This document shows, piece after piece, positions 1 through 8,544 of a stretch of DNA of 16,811 bases. Each line of letters starts with the position of its first letter. Position 1 is the stretch's first letter. The notes beneath the pieces are model-generated. The model saw only the letters and a program-made list of their open reading frames with translations. It made no database searches and was not told the DNA's origin. This DNA comes from Candidatus Symbiothrix sp. (GTDB taxonomy: Bacteria; Bacteroidota; Bacteroidia; Bacteroidales; Azobacteroidaceae): NCBI GenBank assembly GCA_031284765.1, contig JAITXK010000101.1, positions 1-16,811 of the forward strand. Reading direction: 5' to 3'. The position numbers were made by a program, and so were the translations under genes.

Positions 1-7
1 AAAAAAT

Positions 8-325
8 ATGAAGTGGTTTCTGTCAATAATTATTCTATTGCTGACACTCTTAACGCCTGCATCTCTTTGGTCGCAAAATAAAAAAGAGAAAGTCGTTACG
101 GTTGTCAGTGAAGAAACTGCAACGCCCGAATTATATGTTGCCAATAATATTTTATATATCAAGAATGCGCCGATAGGCTCTAAATTGCAGGTTATTACCA
201 TTGTCGGTAATAAAGTCCGCGAAATAGAGATGCATGTAAGTGATGGCAGTTACGAACTGAATCTTCCCAAATCCATTTATATTTTTAAGTTGGAAGGGGT
301 GGTGAGGAAATTTGTTATCCGGTAA
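8..325 (+). CDS. Small secreted protein resembling a stand-alone T9SS C-terminal sorting domain
   Basis: A 105-residue protein. Residues 1-22 form a signal peptide: a lysine, a leucine/isoleucine-rich core and a likely cleavage site after ASLWSQ. The mature part, about residues 40-105, reads like the beta-sandwich at the C-terminus of type IX secretion (Por) cargo: LYVANNILYIKNAPIGSKL, then IVGNKV, then GSYELNLPKSIYIFKLEG and a final VRKFVIR. In normal cargo this domain follows a large passenger; here almost nothing precedes it. It could be a tiny exported protein of this fold, a remnant of a larger gene, or an adhesin-like periplasmic protein. The ATG at position 8 is the only good start in view and the promoter lies outside the window. 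The gene converges on trkH with a 14-base gap. The coding call is fairly sure; the family resemblance is from memory. Confidence 0.75.
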   Translation: MKWFLSIIILLLTLLTPASLWSQNKKEKVVTVVSEETATPELYVANNILYIKNAPIGSKLQVITIVGNKVREIEMHVSDGSYELNLPKSIYIFKLEGVVRKFVIR

Positions 326-339
326 AGAGATGTTCGTCG

Positions 340-1803
340 CTATTTCTTCCAGAATCCGGGAGTGAATAATATCAAAATCGTAAAGACTTCCAAACGTCCG
401 ACAACCATCAAAAACGACAAATACCATTTGGCAAATTCAGGGATGGCTTCGAAAGAGCCTGTTGGCCCCAAACTGCCAAAGCCGGGGCCGACATTGCTGA
501 TAGCCGAAACGGAGGCGCCCAAAGCATCAATAAACGGAACGCCTACAAAAGTCAAAATGCCCCAACTCACAAAAATAATACTGATATAAAGGAAAGCAAA
601 TGCCAATAAACGCTGCACCACGCCAAAAGATAATGCGGTACGGTTCAATCGTACCGGAATAATTGCCCGAGGATGCGCCAAGCGTTCAAATTCGTGTATC
701 GTATTTTTTGCCAGGACTACCGCTCGCACCGTTTTCAATCCTCCACTGGTGGAGCCTGCACAACCGCAAACCATCATCAAAAATAGAAAAACGATCCAAT
801 AGAATGGTCCCCAGACCAAAAAATCGGCACTACAAAAACCGGTTGTCGTAATGATTGCGATTACCTGAAAGAACGATTGCCGGAAGGCGGTCAAACCATC
901 GTAATGCTTATGGAGAAACAAACCTGATCCAACTAAAAGCGAAGCAAATAAAATGATAAATAAAAACCAGCGAAGTTCCTCATCCTTAAAGAATTGCTTG
1001 ACATTTCCCTTGGTAAATAAAACATACAATAAGGGGAAATTGATAGCTCCGATAATCATAAAAAGGCAGAGTATCCCTTCGACATACATCGAATTCCAAT
1101 GAAAAATACTGGCTTGTTTGGTTGAAAAGCCGCCGGTAGAAATAGTCGTGAAGCCGTGGCAAATGGCATCAAACCAATCCATTGGACCGAGCCACAACAA
1201 CAGAATAACGCAAAATGTAAATACCAGATACATCGCCCACAAGCGTTTGGCCATCTGCGTAACACGCGGACGAAATTTATCGTGGGTTAATCCCGATGAT
1301 TCGGCATCGAACAATTGTGCCGCTTCACCACCCAAAAGCGGCAGTAAAGCCAATGAGAACACAATAATGCCCATACCACCCAACCATTGCAACAAGCTTC
1401 GCCAAAACAACAAGCCTTTCGACAGGGAATCAACGTCGTTTAAAATACTGGCTCCCGTGGTGGTAATTCCCGACATGGATTCAAAAAAAGCATTTGAAAA
1501 AGCAGGAATTTCCCGACTGATATAGAAGGGTAAGGCGCCGAACAAAGCAAAGAGTATCCAACTCAAAGTTACACTCAAATAACTTTCTTTTCGTCCGATG
1601 ATATGGATTTTTTTTCGGATTCCACTCACCAGCACAAAAACACAACCGGCTATCAATGTGATAATGGCCGAATATAAGAGCGGCAAACTATCCGTTCCCT
1701 GGTAATAATCAGCTACAGCTGATGAAAGAAAAAGAAACAAAGATTCAATAATAATAATGAATCCTACTACTTTCAAGACAAATTTCCAATTGATGATATT
1801 CAT
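340..1803 (-). CDS. trkH: Trk potassium uptake system, membrane subunit TrkH
   Basis: A 487-residue polytopic membrane protein of the TrkH/KtrB family, the ion-conducting subunit that works with the cytoplasmic NAD-binding protein TrkA to import potassium. The four selectivity-filter loops are visible: TTTGAS near residues 114-119, STGGFS at 222-227, TTTGF at 319-323 and SNVGPGFG at 436-443. Length matches the family. The C-terminus, VVGRLEVFTILILFTPGFWKK, is typical of it. Start at 1803 gives a hydrophobic first helix directly after a short polar N-terminus. The gene lies 6 bases after the last gene of the unusual six-gene block, so it is probably transcribed as that operon's final gene. trkA is more than 8 kb upstream, although the two genes are normally neighbours. 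No terminator was recognised in the 14-base gap to the convergent gene. Confidence 0.96.
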   Translation of the reverse strand: MNIINWKFVLKVVGFIIIIESLFLFLSSAVADYYQGTDSLPLLYSAIITLIAGCVFVLVSGIRKKIHIIGRKESYLSVTLSWILFALFGALPFYISREIPAFSNAFFESMSGITTTGASILNDVDSLSKGLLFWRSLLQWLGGMGIIVFSLALLPLLGGEAAQLFDAESSGLTHDKFRPRVTQMAKRLWAMYLVFTFCVILLLWLGPMDWFDAICHGFTTISTGGFSTKQASIFHWNSMYVEGILCLFMIIGAINFPLLYVLFTKGNVKQFFKDEELRWFLFIILFASLLVGSGLFLHKHYDGLTAFRQSFFQVIAIITTTGFCSADFLVWGPFYWIVFLFLMMVCGCAGSTSGGLKTVRAVVLAKNTIHEFERLAHPRAIIPVRLNRTALSFGVVQRLLAFAFLYISIIFVSWGILTFVGVPFIDALGASVSAISNVGPGFGSLGPTGSFEAIPEFAKWYLSFLMVVGRLEVFTILILFTPGFWKK

Positions 1804-1809
1804 TCAAAC

Positions 1810-2448
1810 TCAATTTTCGATCCACAATAAGACCATGAACAGCGTTATGAAAAACAACAACGCAAGCAAGCCAGCGACAATCTGTTTTCTTCTAATCGGC
1901 GGTTCCAGTTCATGCTCATAATTAGGAAGAATAATATGAGTTCGCTGCTGACTATTCATTGATGCGTGGAGTATCGGCTGTGTTTTTTGCTCAATGATTT
2001 TAGGTTCCGAATCAAGCATTGGCGGATGATTCGGATTGTCGGTTATTTTCGAATGTTGGTGGATGGTATTTTGATATTCAATGGTCATTTTTGTTAATTC
2101 CTGCAACTGATGTTGCGTATTTTCCGTTAATTGACTAATAGCTGTTTGCAAAGTTTCGTCAATAATGCCGACTGAGCGGCAGATATATGCTTGTTCCGAC
2201 TCTACATTAATGGATTGAGGCTGCACCAAACCATTCATTTGTTCCTGCAATGAGAGCAACACCTTGGCTTGCTCTTTTATGTTCTTCCGCAAGTTATTCA
2301 AGTGGATTTTCACTTCATTGTGTTGAATAGACAAATCATGAAGCACATTTTTCAGATTCAGAAAAGACTGTTTGAAAGTCATCAAGAATACAATGATTCC
2401 AAGCGAAAATGCAAACTGAACACCAACAATAATCCCTACAAAAAGCAT
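1810..2448 (-). CDS. Two-TM helical protein of unknown function (sixth gene of the block)
   Basis: A 212-residue protein that I do not recognise. Residues 3-24 form one hydrophobic helix and residues 189-209 a second one at the extreme C-terminus. Between them lie about 160 soluble residues. Residues 25-75 and 95-135 look helical and coiled-coil-prone (regular L/I spacing, many Q, N, E and K); a proline- and charge-rich, probably disordered stretch follows (about 137-185). Lysines after the first helix and the RRK before the second suggest by the positive-inside rule that the long loop is cytoplasmic. There it could contact the tubulin-like and actin-like proteins of the same operon (inference). 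The start codon lies 3 bases from the preceding stop, and the stop lies 6 bases from the trkH start, so translational coupling on both sides is likely. Confidence 0.8.
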   Translation of the reverse strand: MLFVGIIVGVQFAFSLGIIVFLMTFKQSFLNLKNVLHDLSIQHNEVKIHLNNLRKNIKEQAKVLLSLQEQMNGLVQPQSINVESEQAYICRSVGIIDETLQTAISQLTENTQHQLQELTKMTIEYQNTIHQHSKITDNPNHPPMLDSEPKIIEQKTQPILHASMNSQQRTHIILPNYEHELEPPIRRKQIVAGLLALLFFITLFMVLLWIEN

Positions 2449-2451
2449 CTA

Positions 2452-3213
2452 TTATTCAAATTTAATTTTAGCCGGTTGTACAATTTTCCATTTGCCGTCC
2501 TCTTGTTTTTGCGCTTCGCCTTTCTCCTCGACAGTGACTTTTTGTGAACCGAGATTTTGGACTTCGCAAGCGGTTTCAAGGAAATTTTGCCGTTTCAATA
2601 CCTTGGAACAGGCAGAAGTGTAAACTTCAAAAAGCGCTTTATTGGTATCGGCATCCGTCAGCGTTAATAAAAAGATGGTATCTTCATCGGGATCAGCAGT
2701 CACTTTATAAAACGTGCAATCATCCTGATTCGCTGCAGATGCATATAAAGGCAGCATTTCAGATTGGGATTCCTGCATTAAAGGCTGTAAAGGCATCTCA
2801 ACAAGAAAATCTTCGGCTTCAAATATGTCCAGCACAGGCGATTTGTCCGCAAGCGGCTTAGGTTTAGGAGTTTTAGGTACAAAGACTTTAGGAGGAACAG
2901 GAGGATCTTTCATCAGGATTGCAGAAACAAGCATAGGAACGTCTTCCTGCAACTTTTTTTGTGCGTTTGAATATTTTTCGATTTCCAGATGAATCAATGC
3001 TCGAATTTTTTTACGAAATTCTACCGACCATTCATCTTTCTGCGCAGTCGCTGCTTTTTTCTGCAAAGCAGATTGCGAATTAAAATAAGATACAAGGCGG
3101 TTGCTCGTTTTAAGCACATCCGCCAAATCGTTCTGCAAATTTATTTGTTTTTTGAGCAAATAGAGAACGCAACCAAACAATACTCCAATCAATAACAAAC
3201 AGACTATTTTCAT
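2452..3213 (-). CDS. Membrane-anchored coiled-coil protein with proline-rich linker (fifth gene of the block)
   Basis: A 253-residue protein without recognised homology. Residues 3-20 form a single N-terminal membrane helix followed by KK. It is not a clear lipoprotein signal, because no cysteine sits in a convincing lipobox, although C5 and C15 lie in the helix. Residues 24-100 look helical and coiled-coil-like. Residues 103-121 are a proline/lysine-rich linker (PPVPPKVFVPKTPKPKP). Residues 165-253 look like a small mixed alpha/beta domain with cysteines at 166, 202 and 216. The KK after the helix favours a cytoplasmic C-terminal part (inference). A stalk, linker and head arrangement suggests an adaptor tethering something to the membrane. 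The gene is 12 bases after the actin-like gene and 3 bases before the next one. Confidence 0.8.
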   Translation of the reverse strand: MKIVCLLLIGVLFGCVLYLLKKQINLQNDLADVLKTSNRLVSYFNSQSALQKKAATAQKDEWSVEFRKKIRALIHLEIEKYSNAQKKLQEDVPMLVSAILMKDPPVPPKVFVPKTPKPKPLADKSPVLDIFEAEDFLVEMPLQPLMQESQSEMLPLYASAANQDDCTFYKVTADPDEDTIFLLTLTDADTNKALFEVYTSACSKVLKRQNFLETACEVQNLGSQKVTVEEKGEAQKQEDGKWKIVQPAKIKFE

Positions 3214-3235
3214 CTTATCAAATTTTTAAGATAAG
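3214..3235 (-). other. Small inverted repeat at the junction of the fourth and fifth genes of the block
   Basis: CTTATC at 3214-3219 and GATAAG at 3230-3235 form a perfect 6-bp inverted repeat with a 10-base A/T loop. It overlaps the stop codon of the actin-like gene and abuts the ATG of the next gene at 3213, covering the place where a ribosome would bind. It could make translation of the downstream gene depend on ribosomes arriving from upstream. The stem is short and AT-rich, so chance is possible. Confidence 0.3.
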
Positions 3236-6200
3236 CAACTAATTTCGCGAGCTAAACGATTGAGCATTCCGACAATCGGATAAAAAAACAAGGTTTCTTC
3301 TATTGTGTTGTCCGCACCTAAATCTTTGAGTTCTTCCATCTTGTGTTCCAAGCCCAATTTAATATATTCTCTCAGGTCTTTTTGACACGTTTCCCGAACG
3401 AACGGCAAAATACCCACATCGGCAGAAAATTTCTTTTGAAAGAAATTGTTATTTTCTTTATGCAAATCAAAAGTAAAATCGATAAAATTCAGCACTTCCT
3501 GCACAATTTGTTCTTGTATCTCCGGAGTAATCTCGGCATAGGAATAAGAATTGACAAACGTAGCCGTATTGCAGCCCAACAGTGAAGCCTTGATGGTATC
3601 AATCTCATCGTATTCTTGCTTTTGCGGATTCACAATACCACCTTTACAAGTAGCTTCTTTAGGATTTTCTTCAAAAATAATATCTAAATCGTTGGTTGCA
3701 TCGTACACTTGCCCATAGACTTTTTCAAAAATCAATTTGACATATTTGGCCAAAGTTTTCTTGTCTTCGGACAAAATGCGCAACGTTTTCGAACCTGCTC
3801 CACTGAAAGCCAAAGTCAGAGGCATATCCAGCCCTTTGGATTTCATGGTATTCGCTACATAATATAAAATTGCCGAATAAAACAGGATAAATACATAGAC
3901 CAGTTTATCATTGTCAGCCAATTTTTTAAGGAAATCCAAGGCATCGTTGTTTTTTACCTGCCTGTTCGATGACAAAGCAAAAAGAAATGCCACAATATCG
4001 GACGAAACTTTTCGGCTTTCGATGGATTGAAAAGCTTTTTTTAGCTCTTCCAAACCATTGTTTGTCAGTATGTTAATAAATTCATTTTTGTATAAAGACA
4101 CAAAACCGTTATTGTCCGAATCCCAATTATAAGCATCACCGAAAATTGCATTCGAAGCAAAGCGAAACGATGACAACATTTTCGGCTCCTTGCTTTCCAC
4201 CACATATACATCGGTTGTGCCGCCGCCAATATCAACCGTAACTGTCCGTGATTTCGCTCCCAGTTTTTTCCGGTAATAATAATACGGAGCAATCGATTCG
4301 GACATCGTAATTATATTTCCCGCCTGGTCACCGAAATATTCTTTGTAAAGCACTTTCCAAATGGATTGAAAGCGGTTGTAGTGTGCTTCCGTCATACTGG
4401 CGGGATAGAACCATATAATTTTGGTTTTATCCAAGCGTCCCCCGTTAATTAAAACCTTGTTACGCAGGAGAATAAAGATGTTTTCGAGATATAATTTTAC
4501 TCGTCCCTGTTCTTTACTCGACCATTTCAAATTGGTTTTGATGGTGTTGTGCGGAGGAATTTGGGCTTTTTCGTACAGAAATGGAATATTGCCATCGGCC
4601 AATGAATAAACCGGTTTCGTATAATCTATTTCCGTATATTCGGCAAAAACCGTCCGCATCGGGAATGAATACCAATCGCCATCGGCAATCGTATCGGGAA
4701 TAAAATTATCTTCAAAGGCATTTTTAATGTCCTTGTCCTGTTTGTAATCGGGATGCAGACGTTGCATTTGTTTTTCAGCCGTTGAAATAGTAAATGGCAT
4801 GGAGGGACTGCCATCAATGCTATACTCGATATGTGTGTTTGTTGTGCCAAAATCCACTGCAAAGGTATATTCGGCGCTTCCGGTTTTGGTAAGAAATTTC
4901 GGTACAATGACCCCCTTCGATTGCCCCACCGAAACATGGATCCGGTCGAAATTCCGGTTGATGACGTATGCTTCCACACTGCAAATAGTATCATCAATAT
5001 CTTTTTTATAGCGAATGGTTTTTGCTTTCGCGTGAACAACCGTATCTTTATCAAAACAGTGCAGTTCAATATCTTTCGCGCCTTTATCAAAAAGTGCGAT
5101 ACGGTAATGTTTCTTTACCTTTTCGGAAAAACGAACCGGAGGGAAAAGACCCAATCCCAACTTCTTTTCAATCAAAGCCCCTTCGTTTTTTTCCAAATTG
5201 GGCGTATTATGCAGAAAATAACGGCGATGATATTCGATATACGATTGATGGATGGGAATCCGTAAGAATACGGAAACCCCGCCTGCATGCGGTTTGATTT
5301 CAATCATCTTTTTCCCGTCCGGCATTTCGCTCTGTAGTTGTTCTACGGTGAAAAATTCAAAAAACAGATCGGTCAAAGGCAATAGATAGCTGTTGCTTTC
5401 GGGTTTACTGATATTTCCATCAAAAAAGCCATTTGTATTCAGTTCGTAAGACATGCGGATCATCGTGTCTTCCAAAAAATCGCTGATAGTGAGGAACGGA
5501 TATTTCGTGCCATCGCCGGGTAATGAACGTTCGGTCAAAGGCAGGGGACTATAATACGGCACAGACGTGTTTTTGTTCCAAATATCCTGCGTATAAATGA
5601 CAGGAAGTGCGTAACTCCCCACAGGTAAAACCAAGGGAGAGAGGCCATTCACCGTGTGGGAAGACTGAATGACAAAACCACTGTTTTGCTGGATATTGTT
5701 GGGATTCTGGTCTTTCTGTTTTAACGAGAAACCCAAAACCTGCACCAAATTTCCCGCACCATTGACCTGAATATCTCGGTATTGATCCATATCCTGCGGA
5801 GTCAATTCGTGGATTTTCTGGGCATATTGTGGCTTTTCGACATGCAGCGATTTGAAACTTTCATCCAAATAAGCGTTGACTTCGGGAAACCATTTGGCAA
5901 AATTCGGAATGGTTTTCTGCAACAGATACCAATATTTTTGATATTCCAAATCTCGTTTATATAAAGGAATAAACGGATCGTCAAAAGGCATATTGTTGCC
6001 GAAACGAATGGTTTGTCCTACATAATCGGGCTGGTTAGCCGAAGTAAAAAATAAAGTAGCCGGCGAAGTCGCTCCGATAATATTGGTGCGAGACGGTCCA
6101 TGTTTGTAATTCAACAAAAACATCCGGTCCATTTTGCTGAAATTATAGGAGTCGCCGTCCTGTTTTAGGAAAATTTCGTAGGTTTTGCCCAATTGACGAT

Positions 6201-6567
6201 GTTCGGGATAAGGCGAATTTAAGAGCGCATTCAAATCGTTTTGCTTATCCCAGATGATGATTTCCAATTGGTCTTGAAATTTATCTATATTAAAAAATAA
6301 TTGGCCGACATCCAAACTATCAGAAACCATTTTGTGATAGATGGTGTTTCCGTCTAAGTTGGAATCGACTACTTTTTTGAAAGCGGTTTTAATCAGGTCG
6401 ATTCGGGCAAAGGGGGAAGGAATAGATGTGATTTCTTTGGAAGCCGACCCGCCGTTCGGGTCATTAATCTGTTCAATAACGTTGTTTCCGTATTTATTTT
6501 CGGTCGAACCTTCCCAATGCTTGAAAGTATTCGTTCCTTCAGGGTGTAATCGAAATATATGGCTCAT
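3226..6567 (-). CDS. Large protein with C-terminal actin/Hsp70-fold ATPase domain
   Basis: A 1113-residue protein, apparently cytoplasmic (no signal peptide or membrane helix). The C-terminal half has the nucleotide-binding motifs of the actin/Hsp70/FtsA superfamily: phosphate-1 loop VDFGTTNTH at 571-579, a YPASM segment at 721-725 like connect-1 surroundings, SESIAPYY at 756-763, phosphate-2 loop VDIGGGTTDVYV at 778-789, and adenosine loop FSGAGS at 921-926. ATP binding is therefore very likely. Residues 1 to about 560 precede this fold and match nothing I know; they look globular and partly beta-rich. The last 130 residues are mainly helical. Hsp70-like proteins of the SrfB type also carry a DFGTTN loop, but I cannot establish that relation. 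Gaps are 5 bases to the tubulin-like gene upstream and 12 bases to the gene downstream. It may act as an ATP-switched partner of the tubulin-like protein (inference). Confidence 0.9.
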   Translation of the reverse strand: MSHIFRLHPEGTNTFKHWEGSTENKYGNNVIEQINDPNGGSASKEITSIPSPFARIDLIKTAFKKVVDSNLDGNTIYHKMVSDSLDVGQLFFNIDKFQDQLEIIIWDKQNDLNALLNSPYPEHRQLGKTYEIFLKQDGDSYNFSKMDRMFLLNYKHGPSRTNIIGATSPATLFFTSANQPDYVGQTIRFGNNMPFDDPFIPLYKRDLEYQKYWYLLQKTIPNFAKWFPEVNAYLDESFKSLHVEKPQYAQKIHELTPQDMDQYRDIQVNGAGNLVQVLGFSLKQKDQNPNNIQQNSGFVIQSSHTVNGLSPLVLPVGSYALPVIYTQDIWNKNTSVPYYSPLPLTERSLPGDGTKYPFLTISDFLEDTMIRMSYELNTNGFFDGNISKPESNSYLLPLTDLFFEFFTVEQLQSEMPDGKKMIEIKPHAGGVSVFLRIPIHQSYIEYHRRYFLHNTPNLEKNEGALIEKKLGLGLFPPVRFSEKVKKHYRIALFDKGAKDIELHCFDKDTVVHAKAKTIRYKKDIDDTICSVEAYVINRNFDRIHVSVGQSKGVIVPKFLTKTGSAEYTFAVDFGTTNTHIEYSIDGSPSMPFTISTAEKQMQRLHPDYKQDKDIKNAFEDNFIPDTIADGDWYSFPMRTVFAEYTEIDYTKPVYSLADGNIPFLYEKAQIPPHNTIKTNLKWSSKEQGRVKLYLENIFILLRNKVLINGGRLDKTKIIWFYPASMTEAHYNRFQSIWKVLYKEYFGDQAGNIITMSESIAPYYYYRKKLGAKSRTVTVDIGGGTTDVYVVESKEPKMLSSFRFASNAIFGDAYNWDSDNNGFVSLYKNEFINILTNNGLEELKKAFQSIESRKVSSDIVAFLFALSSNRQVKNNDALDFLKKLADNDKLVYVFILFYSAILYYVANTMKSKGLDMPLTLAFSGAGSKTLRILSEDKKTLAKYVKLIFEKVYGQVYDATNDLDIIFEENPKEATCKGGIVNPQKQEYDEIDTIKASLLGCNTATFVNSYSYAEITPEIQEQIVQEVLNFIDFTFDLHKENNNFFQKKFSADVGILPFVRETCQKDLREYIKLGLEHKMEELKDLGADNTIEETLFFYPIVGMLNRLAREISCLS

Positions 6568-6572
6568 GATAT

Positions 6573-8039
6573 TTAAATTCTAAATTTTAATTTCAACAAT
6601 TGGTCGGTAGCCCGGCTGAAAAGTTCAACGAAACGCTGTTCTTTTCCCGTATCTTTTTTCAAATCCTTCTGTTTGTCATTCAGCACATCATCGAATAATG
6701 CGTAATTAGATTTCAGGCTGAGTAATTTTGCAGGATTTAGTCCTCTGATCAAGGCAAACAAATCCGATTTCCGTTCCGCAAGGTCGTATGGAGCAAATGC
6801 ACGACTGTTGTTACCCATCTCGTATAACCATTCTATGAAGGCATTCTTGACCGCTAACAATTCGGATTGAAAGAAAGCAGCATGAAAAAATTGCTCATCA
6901 AAATCGTGGTCAATCGTCCATGGCTGTTTGTATGAATCGCTCAATTGTTCTTGCAGGTATTTGCAGAAAAGAACAAAGCGGGTCAAGGGTTTGAGAATGA
7001 TATCGTTGGTTTTTTGGGACAAATCATTGAAAATCAATTGATACGTGCTGTTTTCCGTTCCAAATTCCTTATACATAGTTTGTTGCGGAACACCATGATT
7101 CGTTATCAATTCTTCGGCGGGAATAGAAGCAAAATCGACAATGGCCAACGCTGCCGCCAATTCGATAAAATGCGCATCATTTTTCTGTGTGGCGCCGCCT
7201 TCCGAGTTTGCATATTGCTTGGAAAGATAGTCGGCAATATAATACAACACATTGGCTTCGTTTATATTGCGGTCGTAATACGACAAAGCCGCTTTAGTCT
7301 TGGAAATAAAGGTAGAAGAATCGATTTGACTGCGTTTTGCATGATTGAGATTATGGTCGGGCGCCACATCAAAATACGGGAGTACCGAAATCGCACCCAC
7401 AGGGGCATCTTTCACGTTGCCGTTGCCCGAAAGATCGGCGCTAATAGCCCGGATATTTTTCAATAACAAAGGGAAACCGCTCGCACCCGTTCCTCCGAAA
7501 ATCGAACTGACAATAAAAATACGGTCGCCTTGGTCGAACGAAGCGGCAAAATCGATAAATTCTTTGGTTTCGGCAAACTGATTTAGCACTACGCTGCCAA
7601 TATTGGGATTGCCTTTGAAACCCACATCCATTTTCGCATTCAGATTTTTTTCGGAAAACAACATGGAGGCCAAAGCATAATTTGCATCATAATCGCCCCC
7701 CTTGTCTGTCATCAGCGATAAACCAATATAATCTTTAAAATCAATGTCCCGCGTATTCATGATAGGCAACGTTACGGACGGTATGATTTCCAAATTCATA
7801 TCGGTATGAAAAAACGTATTTTGATTGGCGGAATGAAAATCCAGATGATTCCGTACTCTTTTATACTGTTGCAACAGACGGACGGTACGTGTTAAGTCAG
7901 CCGCTGCATGATCGGGGTCAATAATCACCGGCACCAACTCATCAACATTCAATTTCACGCCCGAAGCCATCAGCATAACGAGCGATTTAATTACTCGTGA
8001 GCCTGTTCCTCCGATACCAAAAACATACAATTTACTCAT
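6573..8039 (-). CDS. Tubulin/FtsZ-fold GTPase-like protein
   Basis: A 488-residue protein. The N-terminus is a Rossmann-type nucleotide-binding start, KLYVFGIGGTGSRVIKSL, with G8-I-G-G-T-G13, then an acidic pair D41/D43 after the second strand. Residues 177-190 read VSSIFGGTGASGFP, matching the tubulin/FtsZ signature GGGTGxG in the expected place after a hydrophobic strand, except that the first glycine is replaced by phenylalanine. This points to the diverse bacterial tubulin-like group rather than cell-division FtsZ. I could not find a canonical T7 catalytic loop (NLDxxD), so polymer-coupled GTP hydrolysis is uncertain. The C-terminal 200 residues are largely helical. No signal peptide or membrane segment is seen. 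A less likely reading is a Rossmann dinucleotide-binding protein; the second G-rich motif argues against that. The gene lies 3 bases after the membrane-protein gene and 5 before the actin-like gene. Confidence 0.87.
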   Translation of the reverse strand: MSKLYVFGIGGTGSRVIKSLVMLMASGVKLNVDELVPVIIDPDHAAADLTRTVRLLQQYKRVRNHLDFHSANQNTFFHTDMNLEIIPSVTLPIMNTRDIDFKDYIGLSLMTDKGGDYDANYALASMLFSEKNLNAKMDVGFKGNPNIGSVVLNQFAETKEFIDFAASFDQGDRIFIVSSIFGGTGASGFPLLLKNIRAISADLSGNGNVKDAPVGAISVLPYFDVAPDHNLNHAKRSQIDSSTFISKTKAALSYYDRNINEANVLYYIADYLSKQYANSEGGATQKNDAHFIELAAALAIVDFASIPAEELITNHGVPQQTMYKEFGTENSTYQLIFNDLSQKTNDIILKPLTRFVLFCKYLQEQLSDSYKQPWTIDHDFDEQFFHAAFFQSELLAVKNAFIEWLYEMGNNSRAFAPYDLAERKSDLFALIRGLNPAKLLSLKSNYALFDDVLNDKQKDLKKDTGKEQRFVELFSRATDQLLKLKFRI

Positions 8040-8042
8040 AAA

Positions 8043-8540
8043 TTATTTCTTATATTTTAATAGGGTGGGAGAGTGTTTGCAATTGGAGCTCCACCATTTC
8101 AGCATAAACGAAAAAATCACGAAAACGATTGCAGACACCCATGCGTTTGCCATTCCGAACTTCCAACAATCCGTTTTATAAATCAGTTGGGCAAGGATGT
8201 TACCCGCTTCGTCCCGTGTATATTGCAGGCAATCCTGAATGTTTCCCGAAACATAGTCGGAAACCGTCCAGAAATAAGCGACCAAAAGATTGATTGCCGA
8301 AGCCAAAAGCAGAAAGATGAACCAATGCCCGGCGCCATTCAATCTCGGATGATTCAAAAAATAATAATATAAAAGTACGATTGTCAATGCGATAGCGATT
8401 GTTGTCAATCCGATGGAATTAAATAAATTGGGATTGTCATAGGCTTGTGTATCACAATTATATCCCCATAAATATTCGGCAAAGAAAGGCCCGAACAAAA
8501 ATTCAAAACAACCATAAACCGTTCCTAAAATTGTCTCCAT
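8043..8540 (-). CDS. Small polytopic membrane protein (second gene of the block)
   Basis: A 165-residue protein with three clear membrane helices at about residues 42-62, 72-93 and 131-149. A weaker hydrophobic stretch at 6-24 may be re-entrant or a fourth helix. The lysine-rich tail (residues 148-165, ending KYKK) suggests a cytoplasmic C-terminus, which would place the 94-130 loop outside. That loop carries cysteines 104 and 125, and the N-terminal part carries C11 and C29, so disulphides are possible. No family was recognised. Lying between a lipoprotein gene and the tubulin-like gene, it could connect envelope and cytoplasmic components (inference). Gaps are 4 and 3 bases to its neighbours. 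Confidence 0.8.
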   Translation of the reverse strand: METILGTVYGCFEFLFGPFFAEYLWGYNCDTQAYDNPNLFNSIGLTTIAIALTIVLLYYYFLNHPRLNGAGHWFIFLLLASAINLLVAYFWTVSDYVSGNIQDCLQYTRDEAGNILAQLIYKTDCWKFGMANAWVSAIVFVIFSFMLKWWSSNCKHSPTLLKYKK

Positions 8541-8544
8541 TGTG

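Noticed and set aside
3226..6567. DnaK chaperone
   Set aside because: The ATPase fold comes after 560 unrelated residues, and the DnaK substrate-binding domain is missing.
6573..8039. Ordinary cell-division FtsZ
   Set aside because: The signature and N-terminal sequence diverge from FtsZ, no FtsZ C-terminal peptide is seen, and it is not in a division gene cluster.
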